From: Siniperca chuatsi
Taxonomy: Eukaryota; Chordata; Actinopteri; Centrarchiformes; Sinipercidae
DNA length: 64,000 nucleotides
Direction: 5' to 3'
Assembly: GCF_020085105.1 (NCBI RefSeq)
Contig: NC_058062.1
Coordinates: 4,242,945 to 4,306,944 of the forward strand
The notes beneath the pieces are model-generated. The model saw only the letters and a list, made by a program, of their open reading frames with translations. It did not search any database and had not been told where the DNA came from. Numbering within the stretch: the stretch's first letter is position 1; every line of letters starts with the position of its first letter. Positions 46,855-62,174 of this stretch are shown piece after piece. The translations under genes and the position numbers were made by a program.

Positions 46855-47381
46855 GTGAGTTAATTTCCCTTTAAACAATCTTCAACCATCGCTCCAAATC
46901 TGGGCAATTTTACAGTTTTTGTCATACCACACCTACGAGAATCACTCCTTTGGTTAAGATGTGTCGGTTATTTTCGTGTATTTTGAATTGATAAAGGAAG
47001 AAAATTAGTAATTATCGCAGCGCTTCGTCTCCGTTGCGCTCATTTCAACATGGCAGCTTCCTTGATGTGGACACACAGTCTCCATCTGAACCGTCTGTTA
47101 ACGGGGTTAATTGTCTATGTTCAGACTGCGTAGAGTGCTAGTTGGTTTAAATATAACTTCACCATTGGTAACCGTATCCTTCGCTTGTGTAAGAGCGAAG
47201 TAAATGTGTCAAGCTCTGGAAATTGTTTGAAAACCGTTCCCCCAGCTGAAGGCTAATGCTAACTTAGCCGACCAGTCAGGCAGTAACAACTAGCCGAAAA
47301 CTTGAAGAAACTTGCCCGAACTTCACTGATTGGCTTGGTCATATTCACATCACTGTTAGTTGTGAAGTATTGAATTGCTAA

Positions 47382-50534
<3,153 letters not shown>

Positions 50535-50579
50535 CTTCACTCGCATTCACAAATAAATGTTTAAAAAATGGATTTTGAC

Positions 50580-51272
50580 TGTTGACTCTTATTTGACATG
50601 TTCTGTCTTTTGAATTGTATTGGAGGAAAATACGCTACGTGAATAAAAACCAAATTTATTGTAGTGACAGCCATCAATGTTTTTGAAGTACTATTACCGT
50701 CACTGCCAAGTTCCCCAGTCTGGTAAAAATGTAGGTTGTGATTGAGCCTAATAATTGATCTGGTTCCTACATGTTGATAGTAGATACTTAAAAAATCCAT
50801 TTGAAATAGATTTACTAAATGTTTTTTCAAAAGGTGACAAGACTGTTGGCTGTAACCACACAACTCAAAATTATCTTTGTCGCAAATATTAACATGAAAG
50901 TCACAAATCACACCTGGTACACTCACTAAACAAGCTGTTGTATATTCTAAACAAAAAGTTACATGGTGACATTTAGTAGGCCTACTTCATAATATAAAAA
51001 CATTTTCTATCAATAAAATGAAAACTGGCTGCAAATTTAAATATTTTGCCAAACTAATTTAGGTATAAGTACATCAGTGCACTAAGATTAGCACTAAGTA
51101 CGTTACACATTACTTAAGCTACTCATTTGTTTTTTCAGTATTAATGTAGGAACCACAATTTAAAAAGATGCTTTTAAGTCCCTGCAGTAAGTGATTTATT
51201 TTAAACATTTTTTGAGTTTATTTTATAACTGACAATAAGGACTGCAAGAAAAGAAAAACAGGCTGTCCGATC
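50580..51272. other. Intergenic DNA after rpl27
   Basis: AT-rich sequence with no supported gene or repeat between the rpl27 polyadenylation signal and the left terminus of the Ginger-like element. Confidence 0.5.
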
Positions 51273-54200
51273 CGTTCTGCACATGCGCAAAAGTCAGTGC
51301 ATGCGCAGACTCTAGCATGTTTTACGACTGCCCGATCCTTACCACCACAGACTGTATACAGTCTGTGCTTAACGCGCATGCGGGATTCTTTACGTCGGTT
51401 GGTTGTTGTCATGGATGTATAACATGATAATGGTATCGGTAGTTATTGGCGGTCAAATTAGCAAATTAGTGATAGGAGATTGAGCTATGTCTGATAACGT
51501 TACTGAGTTCTATGAAGCCCTCCGGCAATATCTAGAGGGCCGGAAAATAACACCACTGGTGGACAAGGTTGGGCGAAAGAAAGTCACCCGGGTGGCTAAT
51601 AACTACGTCCTAAAAGGTAACTAAAGGGTGGCTGATAGCTAGCGTTACGTCCTAAAAGGTAACTAACGTTAGCCAGTTATTGCTAGCTGAGTTAACGTTA
51701 GCTAACGTTAGCCAAAACAGGGCTTGAAGTTAAGTTCTTGCTCACCATCTGTTACTGTGGTTGAGTTATAAAATAGTTGATTTCTAAAGTTATTTGCTAG
51801 TTATAGTTTGTGTAATAATGTGTATAATAATAATAATAATGAGATATATTTGTCATCCATAGCTTACCAGGACCTATATGTATGTTTATCATTACATGTT
51901 AATAAATCTATCATTCTTCCTCATGATTATATGAAGTAATGTCAAGCCAAGTGTAAAGCACATACCACAAAAGTTGTATTAGAGAATGCACATGAATAAA
52001 CACCTGTGTCTTTCATAACATGTCATGAATTCAAGTGGTCAGAGTTTTTAATAGATTGATTAGCTAAATATCAAATGAATATCCAAAGAAAAACTAACTT
52101 TACCACAGTAAATCTTGCCACTGCCTAAATTCACCCTTTTTTTCTAGTTGGCTAGTGTTAATGAAAAGCCATGGAAGCAAGTCACTGAAACATGTCTTTT
52201 TTTTTCTCTCTACACAGACAATCAGTTATTCTATACTGGCCCCAGCAGGCAGTACATGAGGCTGGTTGTTCTGTCCGACAAACAAAAGCGGGCAGTACTG
52301 GAAGAGTGTCACAACAATCCTGTCAAGGGCAGCCACAATGGTGTGAGGGGCACCAGAGACAGGGTGGTTGCCGGATATTACTGGTCCAGTTTAAAGGCAG
52401 ATGTCACAGATTGGGTGAAGAGTGTTTTTCATAGGATTGAATCGAACATCACGGCTTTCACACACCGAATCGTTTTACAATTTACTCTATACAACTTCAG
52501 AATTCACATCTTATCTGTCTTGTCTTTTCAATATGCATGACATTTAATTTCTGTATTAAACAATGAATCCCTACTTCAGGTCAAATGTTGTCATCTCTGT
52601 CAACTGAACGCCCCAATTAAGACGGTGGCACCAGTTCTGCATCCAATCAAGGTAGGGTCGACTGCCTAATATACAGTTTCTATGAAAAAAACTTATGCAA
52701 GGTAATGTGCTAATAGCACATATCTCCACAGGTGAAAGACGCATGGGAAGTGGTGAGAATGGACCTTATTGGCCCTCTAAGGGAGACAGCCAAAAAGAAC
52801 CAATATGTTTTCACTATGACCGATCTGTACACCAAATGGGTCGTTGCAGAGCCTATGCAAACCAAGTCTGCAAGTGAGGTGTCAGCGGCATTGATATCCA
52901 AACTGTATTTGTTTGGAATGGTCCGTAAAATAATTTCGGACCAAGGGAGAGAATTTGTGAATAAGGTATGTGTTCAGAGACAGTATATTTCACTTCCTAC
53001 ACACACCCCCTGTATATATTATTGCCTCATTTCTGAGACCGACAGATCTGATGCAATGTTATGTCTTTCTTAATTACGTACAGCTTAACAGCAGAATCTT
53101 TGAGGCGCTGAACATTAAACATGCAGTGTCCAGTGCATACCATCCCCAAACCAATGGCCAAGTAAGTTTGTTACCACACACATCCCTTTGTTTCAGTGTG
53201 CTTGGACACTGGCTTAAAAGACACCAACAGACTAAAAATATTATTGAGAAAATACAACCCTAAAAATACATATCATAAATCTAAAAGGCAGCCAGCAAGA
53301 ATAAATCCAAACAAGCAGACAAATCAACAGATGCAGGAAACAATAATATAATTTTTGCCAGCTGCCATTAGGTTTTATAATTCATCCCTAGACAATGCCC
53401 TCTTAGAGTAGCTTTCTTATTATTTTTATGGTGTTTTTATTTTATTTCGTTACAATTGCATCACTATCAGTAATGGATCTTTTATGTACAGACTGTTCGT
53501 TTGCTTTGTGTGTATGTACCCGGTTGTCACAGAAACTTTCACAACACAAAAAGGGATAGGTCATTGTTGTTTAAACAGTCAATCTTTTGTGTGCTTGGAA
53601 TGTGTGTTTAGTCATTTCATTGTGTATTTTTATGGTGAAGGACAGAGGCACCAACCAAAACATAAAGCGTGCCCTCGGGAAATATATCAACGAGGAACAT
53701 GATGATTGGGACGTGCATCTGCCTGCCATTGTACATGGGATCAACACTGCAAAGCAGGTGGGGTTTTTTTTTAATGTAATGTTATAAACTGAAATGTTCT
53801 AATATTACCTTAACTGTTGTATAGTGAGTGAAATCATGCATTTTAAAAGTGAAATCTTTATGCATTTCAAAAACTTTCTTAAAAATTAGAGCTCTACACA
53901 GTACAGTCCGTACTATCTTCTTTTCCACCGACATCCCTGTCTCCCAGAGGTGATGAATGCGTGTCCCATGGGAGAAGCGTTCGAAGTACAGGACCCGGAG
54001 GAAGAGCTGGATAGGAGATTGACTGACATTAAAGCTCTAAATGAAAAGGTTGGGACTCTTGTAGAAGACACCAGCAATTGCATGTGATGTAGTGTACTAA
54101 GTTCTATGTACTAATCTTTTAGGTTCTCAGCAACATCGAGAGGGCACAGAGTCACCAGAAAAGAAGCTACTCAGAAAGGAAACGAAAGTGGGTCAGACAA

Positions 54201-54854
54201 AGTTCCCCGGGGGCCGGTGATGAGGTGCCGATTGGTGAGAACAACAAGAAACGCAAAGTGGGAGACACTCTCCAGGACAGGCATCAAAGACTGTTTACCC
54301 TTACCGCAGTGTCAACTAAAGGTGTGGCAACTGTGAGGAAGGGCGATGGCAAACTCCAGGCAACCAAGTAAGACGTCATGGTGTGTTTTCAGAGCCCAGG
54401 TGACAGGGCTATGTGACACTGAGTGATTAGAGTGATAGTCACTAGGGCCCCACAACAGTGAAGTCCATCACAGAGGGGAGTGGGGAGAGCCTGGTAGGAG
54501 GTCCTTGGAGAATGAGATGCCAGAAGGTGCTTGCAGTAAGAGTGGTACGTTCACCACAGGTAAAGGCAGGTAGCCTAAACGGCAGTGTGTGATGGGACAT
54601 CAGCAAACACAAAACTGTCCTTTCACCGGCCTTGTGTCATCATATTCCTTTTATTTCTGTATTGATCTGTAGTTTATTTTTTCTCAAATACATCATGTAT
54701 TGTTATTTGTGTTGTATTGTAGTGTATTTGTATAATAATATGTTGTTAATAAAGTTTTTTTTAAAACAACAAAAAAAAAAACTCGCTGGCTGTCGTAGAT
54801 TAACACATGCGTGGTAAAAATCGGGCAGGAATAAGTAAGCGCATGTGCAGAACG
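51273..54854 (+). mobile_element. Ginger/GIN-type integrase element (fossil)
   Basis: DNA transposon whose transposase is related to Ty3/Gypsy integrases. The outer 16 bp (51273-51288 and 54839-54854) are perfect inverted copies, and a second inner block (51329-51345 facing 54811-54827) matches with different spacing, so the ends are true inverted termini and no LTRs are seen. Exon-like blocks lie on the plus strand from about 51487 to 54368, separated by GT-AG introns: an H2C2 zinc-binding part (about 52219-52425 and 52580-52651), the integrase core (52732-52965, 53083-53162 and 53641-53757), and C-terminal blocks to 54368. Intron-bearing integrases are known in Ginger elements and GIN genes. 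Target duplication was not established. The element looks old and partly decayed. Confidence 0.75.
51346..51367. repeat. 22-bp perfect palindrome
   Basis: CACAGACTGTA and its exact inverted copy abut without a spacer, inside the left terminal region of the Ginger-like element. It may be a subterminal protein-binding site. Confidence 0.85.
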
Positions 54855-55664
54855 AGTGCTCTTCCATTCAGGCGCTACAGAGCTCTGTACACCAAAACAA
54901 CCAGACACACAAACAGTTCCTTCCCACAGCCCGTCACTCTGACGCACAGTTAACATCCGTGTCAATAACCCTGTAACACTGGAAAACATCCACTGTGCCT
55001 ACAAATGATAAATTATATATTTTATAGTTTAAATACACTTTGTATTTCGTTTTTAACATGTAGGATACATTTCATCATCACTGTCAAATATGAATCCAAG
55101 CAAGCTGTATATATACATAAATGTATACATACATACTGTATAACCACCTGCATTATGTATATAAAGTAACCTATTACATGAATCACTATTTATTTCTGCA
55201 CCTTGTTGTATTCTTGTTTACAATTTAGTTTGACTTGTACATAGACACTGTATGTTGTTGTTCACTGTTGCTTTTATATATATTTATATGCGCATCTTTT
55301 TTTAAACTAAGTATTCAAATGTTATGCTGCGTTATACTTTTACTCCACTACATTTATTTATGTGACAACTTCAGTTACTTTCAGATTCTGATTTTACAAA
55401 CAAAACATATGATCATCTTAAAAAAAAAAACATTTGTTATAAACTATACAAATTAAAATTAGCTCCACCTCGACCAATAGGCAGTCTTACGTATTTCCGG
55501 TGAAATCTCAGGCTGCTTGACAACTTCCGCCGAGCGCGCAACCTAATGCTAGCATAGTAACGCTAGTCATGTAGCTAGAAAAACGGCACAAACTACATCT
55601 GTTTACTACTATTTTTCTATTTTTATCCCCTTTTTTTGTTGTGAGGTTTGTGTTACGTTGAGCC

Positions 55665-58600
55665 ATGAGCGCAAAACGTCTGAATGTAGTCAAATTGCAA
55701 AGACGAGAGGACAGCAGTAACAGCCACCACTGCTGTGTCCCGCTGTGTACAGCGTCTGCCAGGTTCAACTCCGTCCTCAGTTTCCACTCGTTTCCCAAAG
55801 ACAAAGAACGGCAGAAGAGCTGGGTAGTTAATATCCGACGAAACAACTTTACCATAGCTACTCACATAAGAGTCTGCAGCCGACACTTTCAGAGTACAGA
55901 CCTGATTGAGGCTCCAACTCCAGCCGGGCGTAGACGTCTGAAAAACGGGGCTGTCCCGGTGCTTTTTCACTGGAACAACTTTACCCTGCCCGCCCCAACG
56001 AATACAGACACAGCCCAAAATAAGGATCTGTCTATGGATGTAGCTCTTCAACATCACGACTACTGCTCCACTGCTGCACTTGATCTGTCCCTGGACCACA
56101 CTGAGGATAACCGAGTGGAGACAGTCAGGTTACAGAAACAAATGGAGGAAACGGCTATCAGCAACAAGTTCGGCTTGGAGCGATTTGCTGCTTCCGACGA
56201 CGACATAAGGTTTTACACGAGGTGAGCTAAAATGTTATTTCTCTACAACAGTGTAATGTCTATTTTTATAAAAGTATTTATTCTGTAAACGTTGCCATTG
56301 ATTGTTATTTTATACCCTCAAATTACTGCTATGATGCTGTCATTTCCTCGCGGAATGGGGCGGGGTCATGTGTGGGCGGGGCTGGACGTCCGGTGGGCGG
56401 GGCGTGTGATATCACAGTGAGACAAACAGCACCATCTGCTGGACGACTGCGAGAAGTACAAATACAAATCTGTATGAAACTTACATTTAAAACAACTTTC
56501 CACTAATTTAAATGCATAAATATATTTCACATATACATTTTTTATACAACATGTGGTAATTTGGTACTACTCTGCACATACAGTATATACTGTCCATATA
56601 ATGTAGATATAAAGTAAATATATTGTTTGTCCCCAAGTCATCACATGCATATGTTTTATATTCAGTATATTCTAGTATATTTAAGTTCATTATTTAATAT
56701 TATTTATTTTAATAATTTATTATTATTTATTTATTATTTAGTCAGTACTGTGCATACTCACATCTAGTCCATTTATTTTAAATGCTACATTGATATGAAT
56801 GATAGAAAAAGCAATATAACAATATGATAAAATTGAGGGCGATGTTTAATCATGAAAGATACGACCGAAGGTAAGATAAATATATGTATTATGGACTGTT
56901 GTTGTTGCTGAACAATCAGAGTCATTAAACTATTCATTTTGCCATAAAAAATATCCCTATTTACTGTCTGATTCTAATGAGGGCAACTAAAAGTCGTCAC
57001 GGCTGCACAAAATGTAAACGGGTTACCGAACTGCAAGGGTTTTAAAAAAATGTTATACTCTATAATGTGCAAATATAACCTATCGTCACTTTGGAGCCTA
57101 ACTAAGAAATCACATCCACATTGCTCAGTTGAAAGCCAGTATTTTAGATTACTGTACAGAACTTTTCCCATTACGATGTTCTGGAAGCTTCTTGTTGGCA
57201 GCACACAGCCTATATAGCTTCATATTTATGACATATTATAAGAAACACAAAATGCGTTATGCAATATGACTGGTTTCACACTAATCAATACAGTCTCTCT
57301 GTCAACCAGCAACTGAACAAATGATCAAAATGATTAAACAAATGTGTGTTTTGTGATGCGTTGATGTTGTAACTGCATTTTAGCTGGTTGAAAAGAGGGC
57401 GAAAAGGGGTTTTAGACGTTCAGACCGAATATCACATTCAACTAGAAATCAACGTTGAAATCCCGGTTGGTGGACTCACAATGGTTTTAGGGAAGGGAAG
57501 GGCAACCCCGCCTTTTATCCGACCTCGCCCCATTCCACATTCAGCGGCGAGGACCCTCTCATCATATCTGCAATTCAGTACAGTTGAGTACACACTTACA
57601 TTTGGCCCACAGGTTTGCAACTCACGCTCACCTGATGGCCTTTTGGAGACAGATAGAGCCAGCAACACAAAAGATTATGCCTGTGACGAGGGCAGGGGCC
57701 GCAGATAAGACTAATGAGGTCCCTCACACTGGCAATGCAACGGTACATTTTTATTTTTGTGATTCTGAAGATAATGCATTGTTTTGGTTTGTAATATAAT
57801 ACATTTTATCAGTCTGGTTTCTGCTTGTTTTTGTCAGCAAGTCACTGTCTTAAAGTTAACAGCTGTAAAGGTTAGGCCTTAAAATCTTTAATGTGTCTTT
57901 CAAAATGTGGTATTTTAACATTTACTTTTATTTTTTAATTATTTGAATTAGAATTAGTTATGTCAATTATGGTCTGTCTGTGTAATATGAAGATGATTGT
58001 ATCTAAAATGTACTGTATGTTCTTTTTACAGTCTCTGCAACCCATTGATGAGTTTTTTCTGTTCATGGCCTCTCTGTCGTTGGGTCTGATGCAGAAAGAT
58101 CTGGCCTACAGATTCAAAATCGACCAGTCAGCGGTGAGCCGCATCATCACAACATGGGCTAACTTACTTTATTCTGTACTTGGTGCTGTGGGCATTTGGA
58201 TGTCTGAGGAAGCAGTAAAGGCTCACCTGCCAGATGTTTTTCAGAACTACTCTGATACACAAGTGGTGTTGGACTGCACTGAACTGCGTTGCCAAACGTC
58301 AGTGTTTTCTACCAATAAATCCCACTGCACCTTTAAAGGGTTGATTGGTGTGGCCCCTCATGGGGCAGTAACATTTGTGTCAGCTCTTTATGCAGGCTCC
58401 ATCAGCGACAAAGAGATCCTGATGCAGTCTGGCATTGTGTCCCTCCTCAAACCAACAACAGCCATCATGGTAGACGAGGGTTTCCTTGTGGAGGACTGTG
58501 TGCCCTGCAAGATCTACAGACCTGCCATCTTAGCCAAGAGAGCACAAGTGTCTGTGCCAGAGGTCAGCGAGACACAGTCTATCGCAAGACTGAGGGTCCA

Positions 58601-58748
58601 TGTTAAGCGACTCATTCAAAGGGTGAAGGAGCACAAGATATTCAGTACAGTGATCCCTCTTTCAGCCACAGGTAGCATCAATCAACTCTACACAGTTGCC
58701 TGCCTCTTGGTTAACTACCAAAACGGGCCCTTAGTCAAAGCTGGGTAA
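55665..58748 (+). CDS. THAP domain / DDE (HARBI-like, DDE_4) transposase gene
   Basis: Three exons, 55665-56221, 57613-57742 and 58032-58748, join in phase through GT-AG introns to 467 codons without a stop. Residues about 23-100 form a THAP zinc finger: CCVPLC, later CSRHF, and the closing AVPVLF. Then come the linker FGLERFAASDDDIRFYTRFA, a helix-turn-helix (LMQKDLAYRFKIDQSAVSRI) and a DDE nuclease domain with D in VVLDCTEL and D in IMVDEGF. The third acidic residue, normally E in RxHVERxI, is K here (RVHVKRLI, codon 58605-58607). The architecture matches ISL2EU-type elements; their YqaJ exonuclease partner was not seen, nor clear terminal repeats. It is either a recently silenced transposase or a gene retained for DNA binding. 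No cellular orthologue was recognised. Confidence 0.85.
56345..56410. promoter_or_regulatory. GC-box cluster in transposase intron 1
   Basis: Three GGGCGGGG or GGGGCGGGG motifs (Sp1-type GC boxes) within 60 bp, in an otherwise AT-rich intron. They could form an internal promoter or be left from an element end. Confidence 0.35.
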
Positions 58749-58869
58749 GCTGGGCAATATTACCAAACTGAAATATCGTAATATTTTTGATTGAATGGTT
58801 TAATATCATTGGCTGGCAGTGGCTTAAATCTGTTTACGTAATAAGCCCTACCACAATGTAAAAAAACAG

Positions 58870-58994
58870 TCACAAGTAAAAGTCCTGCTTTCAAAATGTT
58901 GCTGAAGTAAAAGTACAGAAGTGTTGTCAGTAAAGTGTCAAAAGTACTATGAGTCAAAGTACATACTCTGCAGAATGGCTCCTTTCAGTGTTAT

Positions 58995-59066
<72 letters not shown>

Positions 59067-59380
59067 GTTATTGGATTATTACTGAGGCATCAAGGTGTAA
59101 GCAGTATTTTAATGTTGTAGCTGATTAAGGTGGAGCTAAATGTTACTACTTAATTCACTGTTAGTTAACTTTATAACTATGACATGTTTTGGAGCTTTTA
59201 TGGTTCTAATTTACAGTCTTAACATGCAAAGTAACTAGTAACTACAGCTGTTAGATAAGTGTAGTGGAGTAAAAAGGACAATACTTCCCTCTGACTTGCA
59301 GTGGAGTAGAGGCAGCGTCACATAAAATGGCAATACTCAAAGTACAATTCTTGAGTAAATGTACTTAGTTACTTTCTACC
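58870..59380. repeat. CTCCACTACATTTA-type repeat with (TA)n
   Basis: Inverted copy of the dispersed family described at 7986-8400, interrupted by a (TA)n microsatellite at 59007-59060. It follows the transposase gene directly, so it may conceal that element's right end. Confidence 0.75.
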
Positions 59381-59489
59381 CCTGCTGACTGAGGATGGCT
59401 ACCGGTGCCTTTTATAAGGTATTTACACTCCCAACAATTTAGAGGGAAAACATTAAAGCGCCTACAATCCATATTTTAATAATAATAAT

Positions 59490-59900
59490 GAATTATCAGC
59501 TGAATCTGCAGCTCCCGTCGGCTTTAAAGGAGCTTTCTGACTTTCAGCTCATTGCTTATCTGTCCAGCTGCAACTTTACTGTTTTGGTTCAGAGTCGCTT
59601 TCAGCCGCAGCAGGCAGCTGTTATCAGTGAAAAAGCTGTAAAAACACGCTGTACACTACCTGCTCAGCAGTAGACAGCAGACAGACACAGTTAGAGACTA
59701 ACTCTTCAACATAGCATTTAGCAGCTAAAGAGCCAGATGTTTCCCACAGGAGCTGGTGGAGACCAAAAACAGAGCTAAAAGAGAGAGAGTATTGGACTGA
59801 CATTCATCAGGTGACACAAACACAACTCCTAATGAAGGATCATGTTGTTCCGTAACTGCTGGATGTGTAAATTAGCAGCTGTTTGCTAACAAGTTATTGT
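59490..59900 (+). repeat. Dispersed repeat, second copy
   Basis: The part 59715-59900 matches 33065-33275 in the grna intron. The upstream part (CTGCAGCTCCCGTCGGCTTT, CAGGCAGCTGTTATCAGTGA) seems to belong to the same element. The single open frame here (59488-59673) is not supported as a gene. Confidence 0.65.
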
Positions 59901-60600
59901 TAAACTATTGTATTGTAACTATTGCAATTATTGTAAAACTCTTTCAAATGTAAATAGCACATTTGGTGTATATTTATACGTTTTTAAAAAAAAAATCTAT
60001 GTTAAAATAGCCGTTATTGAAGGAAAGAAGAAAAACATCAATATAACAGGTGACTCCAAACGTTTGAGCAGCATGTATATATATTTTTAAATGTTTACTT
60101 GAATTTAGCCATCTGGTTTAGGAAGACAGCTAATGGCTGTAATTTTAGGATGATTTATAATTTCACTTGTTATTAAGTACTCATTGTTTTAATGTGTTGA
60201 AATCAAAAGACGACAATGAATTTACTGAAACTCTTGATCAGATGAAATGACAAATGACCAAAATGAATGAATACAATGATGCATGATTCCTCAGTATTGT
60301 GGTTCTCTGGTGCATAGAGAGGTATTTTGGCAGATATGTCTAAAATAAAAACAAATCACACCTGTTTTAGGGTGTTTAACACAGTTGTGTCTCTGTAAAT
60401 GTGCTGCACAAACATGTCATGGGTATAAACAACAAAATCACACCACTGATCGCCAGTGACCAGCAGCTGCACTCCCTTCAACTTGTGTGTGCAGTGGTCA
60501 ACTCTTGAGGTACCTGCAGTCAATCTAGTTTATTGCATTTGGGCATTTAATTTAAACTAACCCAAATAATGGTCTCTCAACTGGGTCATAAACCAGGTAC
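59901..60600. other. Intergenic DNA, nothing recognised
   Basis: AT-rich sequence with no exon, RNA gene or repeat structure that I can support. Confidence 0.5.
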
Positions 60601-60604
60601 ATTT

Positions 60605-61190
60605 CTTTGTCAGGGCTAGGCTAACAATAGCTATGCTAGCTCTAATATTAGCTTTGGGTACATTGGCAAGGATATATGAAATTACTTTTAAAGTAATTTT
60701 CATAGACTGTATAAAAGGTTAGGTTAGGTAATTTTAGATTAGGCTACTAATGCTAATATTAGAGCTAGCCTTAGCTAGCAGCTATTGTTAGCTTAGCCAC
60801 CATAGCAAGTCTTGACTAATCCATAACAGAAATTTAGAGCCAAGTTTAGTTTAGCTTCTTGATGGACAGGTGGCTTTACTTGTTGCTAAAGTAACTGCTA
60901 ACTACTGCCAGCCGTAGCTACCGTTAGCCGTGCAGCTAGCGCTATTAGCTAACTGACTGCCCAGACTAGGAGCTCGGAGCCTGGGCCTGAAAACCTCCTC
61001 CTGCCGGCAGTCCAAAGCTCCTGTGCTGGGGGTGTAAACACCAACACTCACTCGGGGCTTCGAGTTCCCAGTCCGGGCAGTCAGCTAAGCTAAAAGGACC
61101 ACTAGCTGCACGGTTAACTGAGCTAACGGCAGCTACAATAGCAGCAATTAGCGGTTACTTTAAAGCTATCTGCCCATCAGGAAACGCTGT
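60605..61190. mobile_element. Nested fold-back (MITE-like) sequence
   Basis: Two imperfect inverted repeats. The first pairs about 60611-60655 with 60750-60800 (shared TAACAATAGCT and AGCTCTAATATTAGC). The second pairs about 60860-60990 with 61055-61185 (shared CCGTTAGC, CCGTGCAGCTAG, GACTGCCC and GGGC). The sequence is rich in GCTAGC/TTAGCTAA motifs and non-coding. Palindromic MITEs of this look are frequent in fish. Borders are approximate. Confidence 0.6.
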
Positions 61191-61777
61191 AAATCACAGA
61201 GAGTTGAGGCAGAGCAGCCGAAGGACATCAGAGGGAAAACCAGAAAATATTTTCTCCATAAAATATGATCCAATTTCACCAAAATCAGTCAATTAAGTTA
61301 TAAACATTGTGTTGTGTGCAGAAACACTCAACACACGTCTGTCGTTTTTTCCAACGTAATACGTTTGCGGTCAGGTAAACGGTAAATTCATCCAATTCAG
61401 TGTCCCATATCACAATTTTACAAGCTAAATGCAAGTTACTGTAGCTGTCATGTGCCGTAGAGCTCACCACCAACTATAGCCTGTCTAAAACAACACAGTG
61501 ACTGGGTGTGGAAAGCCCAGTCCCATTAAGTATCAAAAGTACTCATTATGCAGTAAAATGGTCCCTGCCAAATTCGTCGCTGTCCTGTCAGAAACAACGT
61601 CTCTCTAAAAAGTAATTTCCCAGTTTATCCATTTTACTCCCCCCTCTGGTGCTTTGCAATTGTTTTAATGTAGAGAGGCTATATTTTCGACGGCACCTGA
61701 ATGCAGCACCACAGACTAAATGGCTGCAGCGCCCCCTGATGGAGAAAACAGACGCGTTCACGGCCTCTTGCTGCTGA

Positions 61778-61794
61778 GAAAAAGAAACTGAAAG
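61778..61794 (+). promoter_or_regulatory. Interferon-stimulated response element (ISRE)
   Basis: GAAAAAGAAACT matches the ISRE consensus GAAANNGAAACT exactly and is followed by GAAAG. It lies directly before the leader exon whose GTAAG donor follows 61832. ISREs bind ISGF3 and IRF factors and put the gene under type I interferon control. Position and match together make this a strong regulatory call. Confidence 0.8.
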
Positions 61795-62174
61795 AATGAA
61801 TGTGGTTTCCGAGGACAGATCGTCGATAGAAGGTAAGTTGTTACCCAACTGCTTTTTAGTTAAGTTAAACACACCAATATAACGATAGTGTAGGCGTAAC
61901 ATGGACGTTCTCACTGACTTATTTAAAGTTATTCTGACGTATATAAAGATTTTAAGAGTCGTTTAGACATACAGTCTATGGTTTAGACGGTGGATTGTTT
62001 ATCTGAAAGCAGGGCCTACAGTAAATGTATATATGTTTGTAATTTAACAGTGTTTTTCCTTATTGACAGTCTTTGTTATGTATATATCTTCATAAGTAAA
62101 TTTAATATGCTGACTTTGGCTGACAGCATGCAAAAACTATAATATTTCGTGAATTATTCCAGATTACTTTCACA

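Noticed and set aside
51273-54854. Endogenous retrovirus or LTR retrotransposon
   Set aside because: The integrase is gypsy-related, but no capsid, protease or reverse transcriptase blocks and no direct LTRs were seen; the ends are inverted repeats.
58760-58957. 65-codon minus-strand frame after the transposase gene
   Set aside because: It overlaps a dispersed non-coding repeat and shows no domain.
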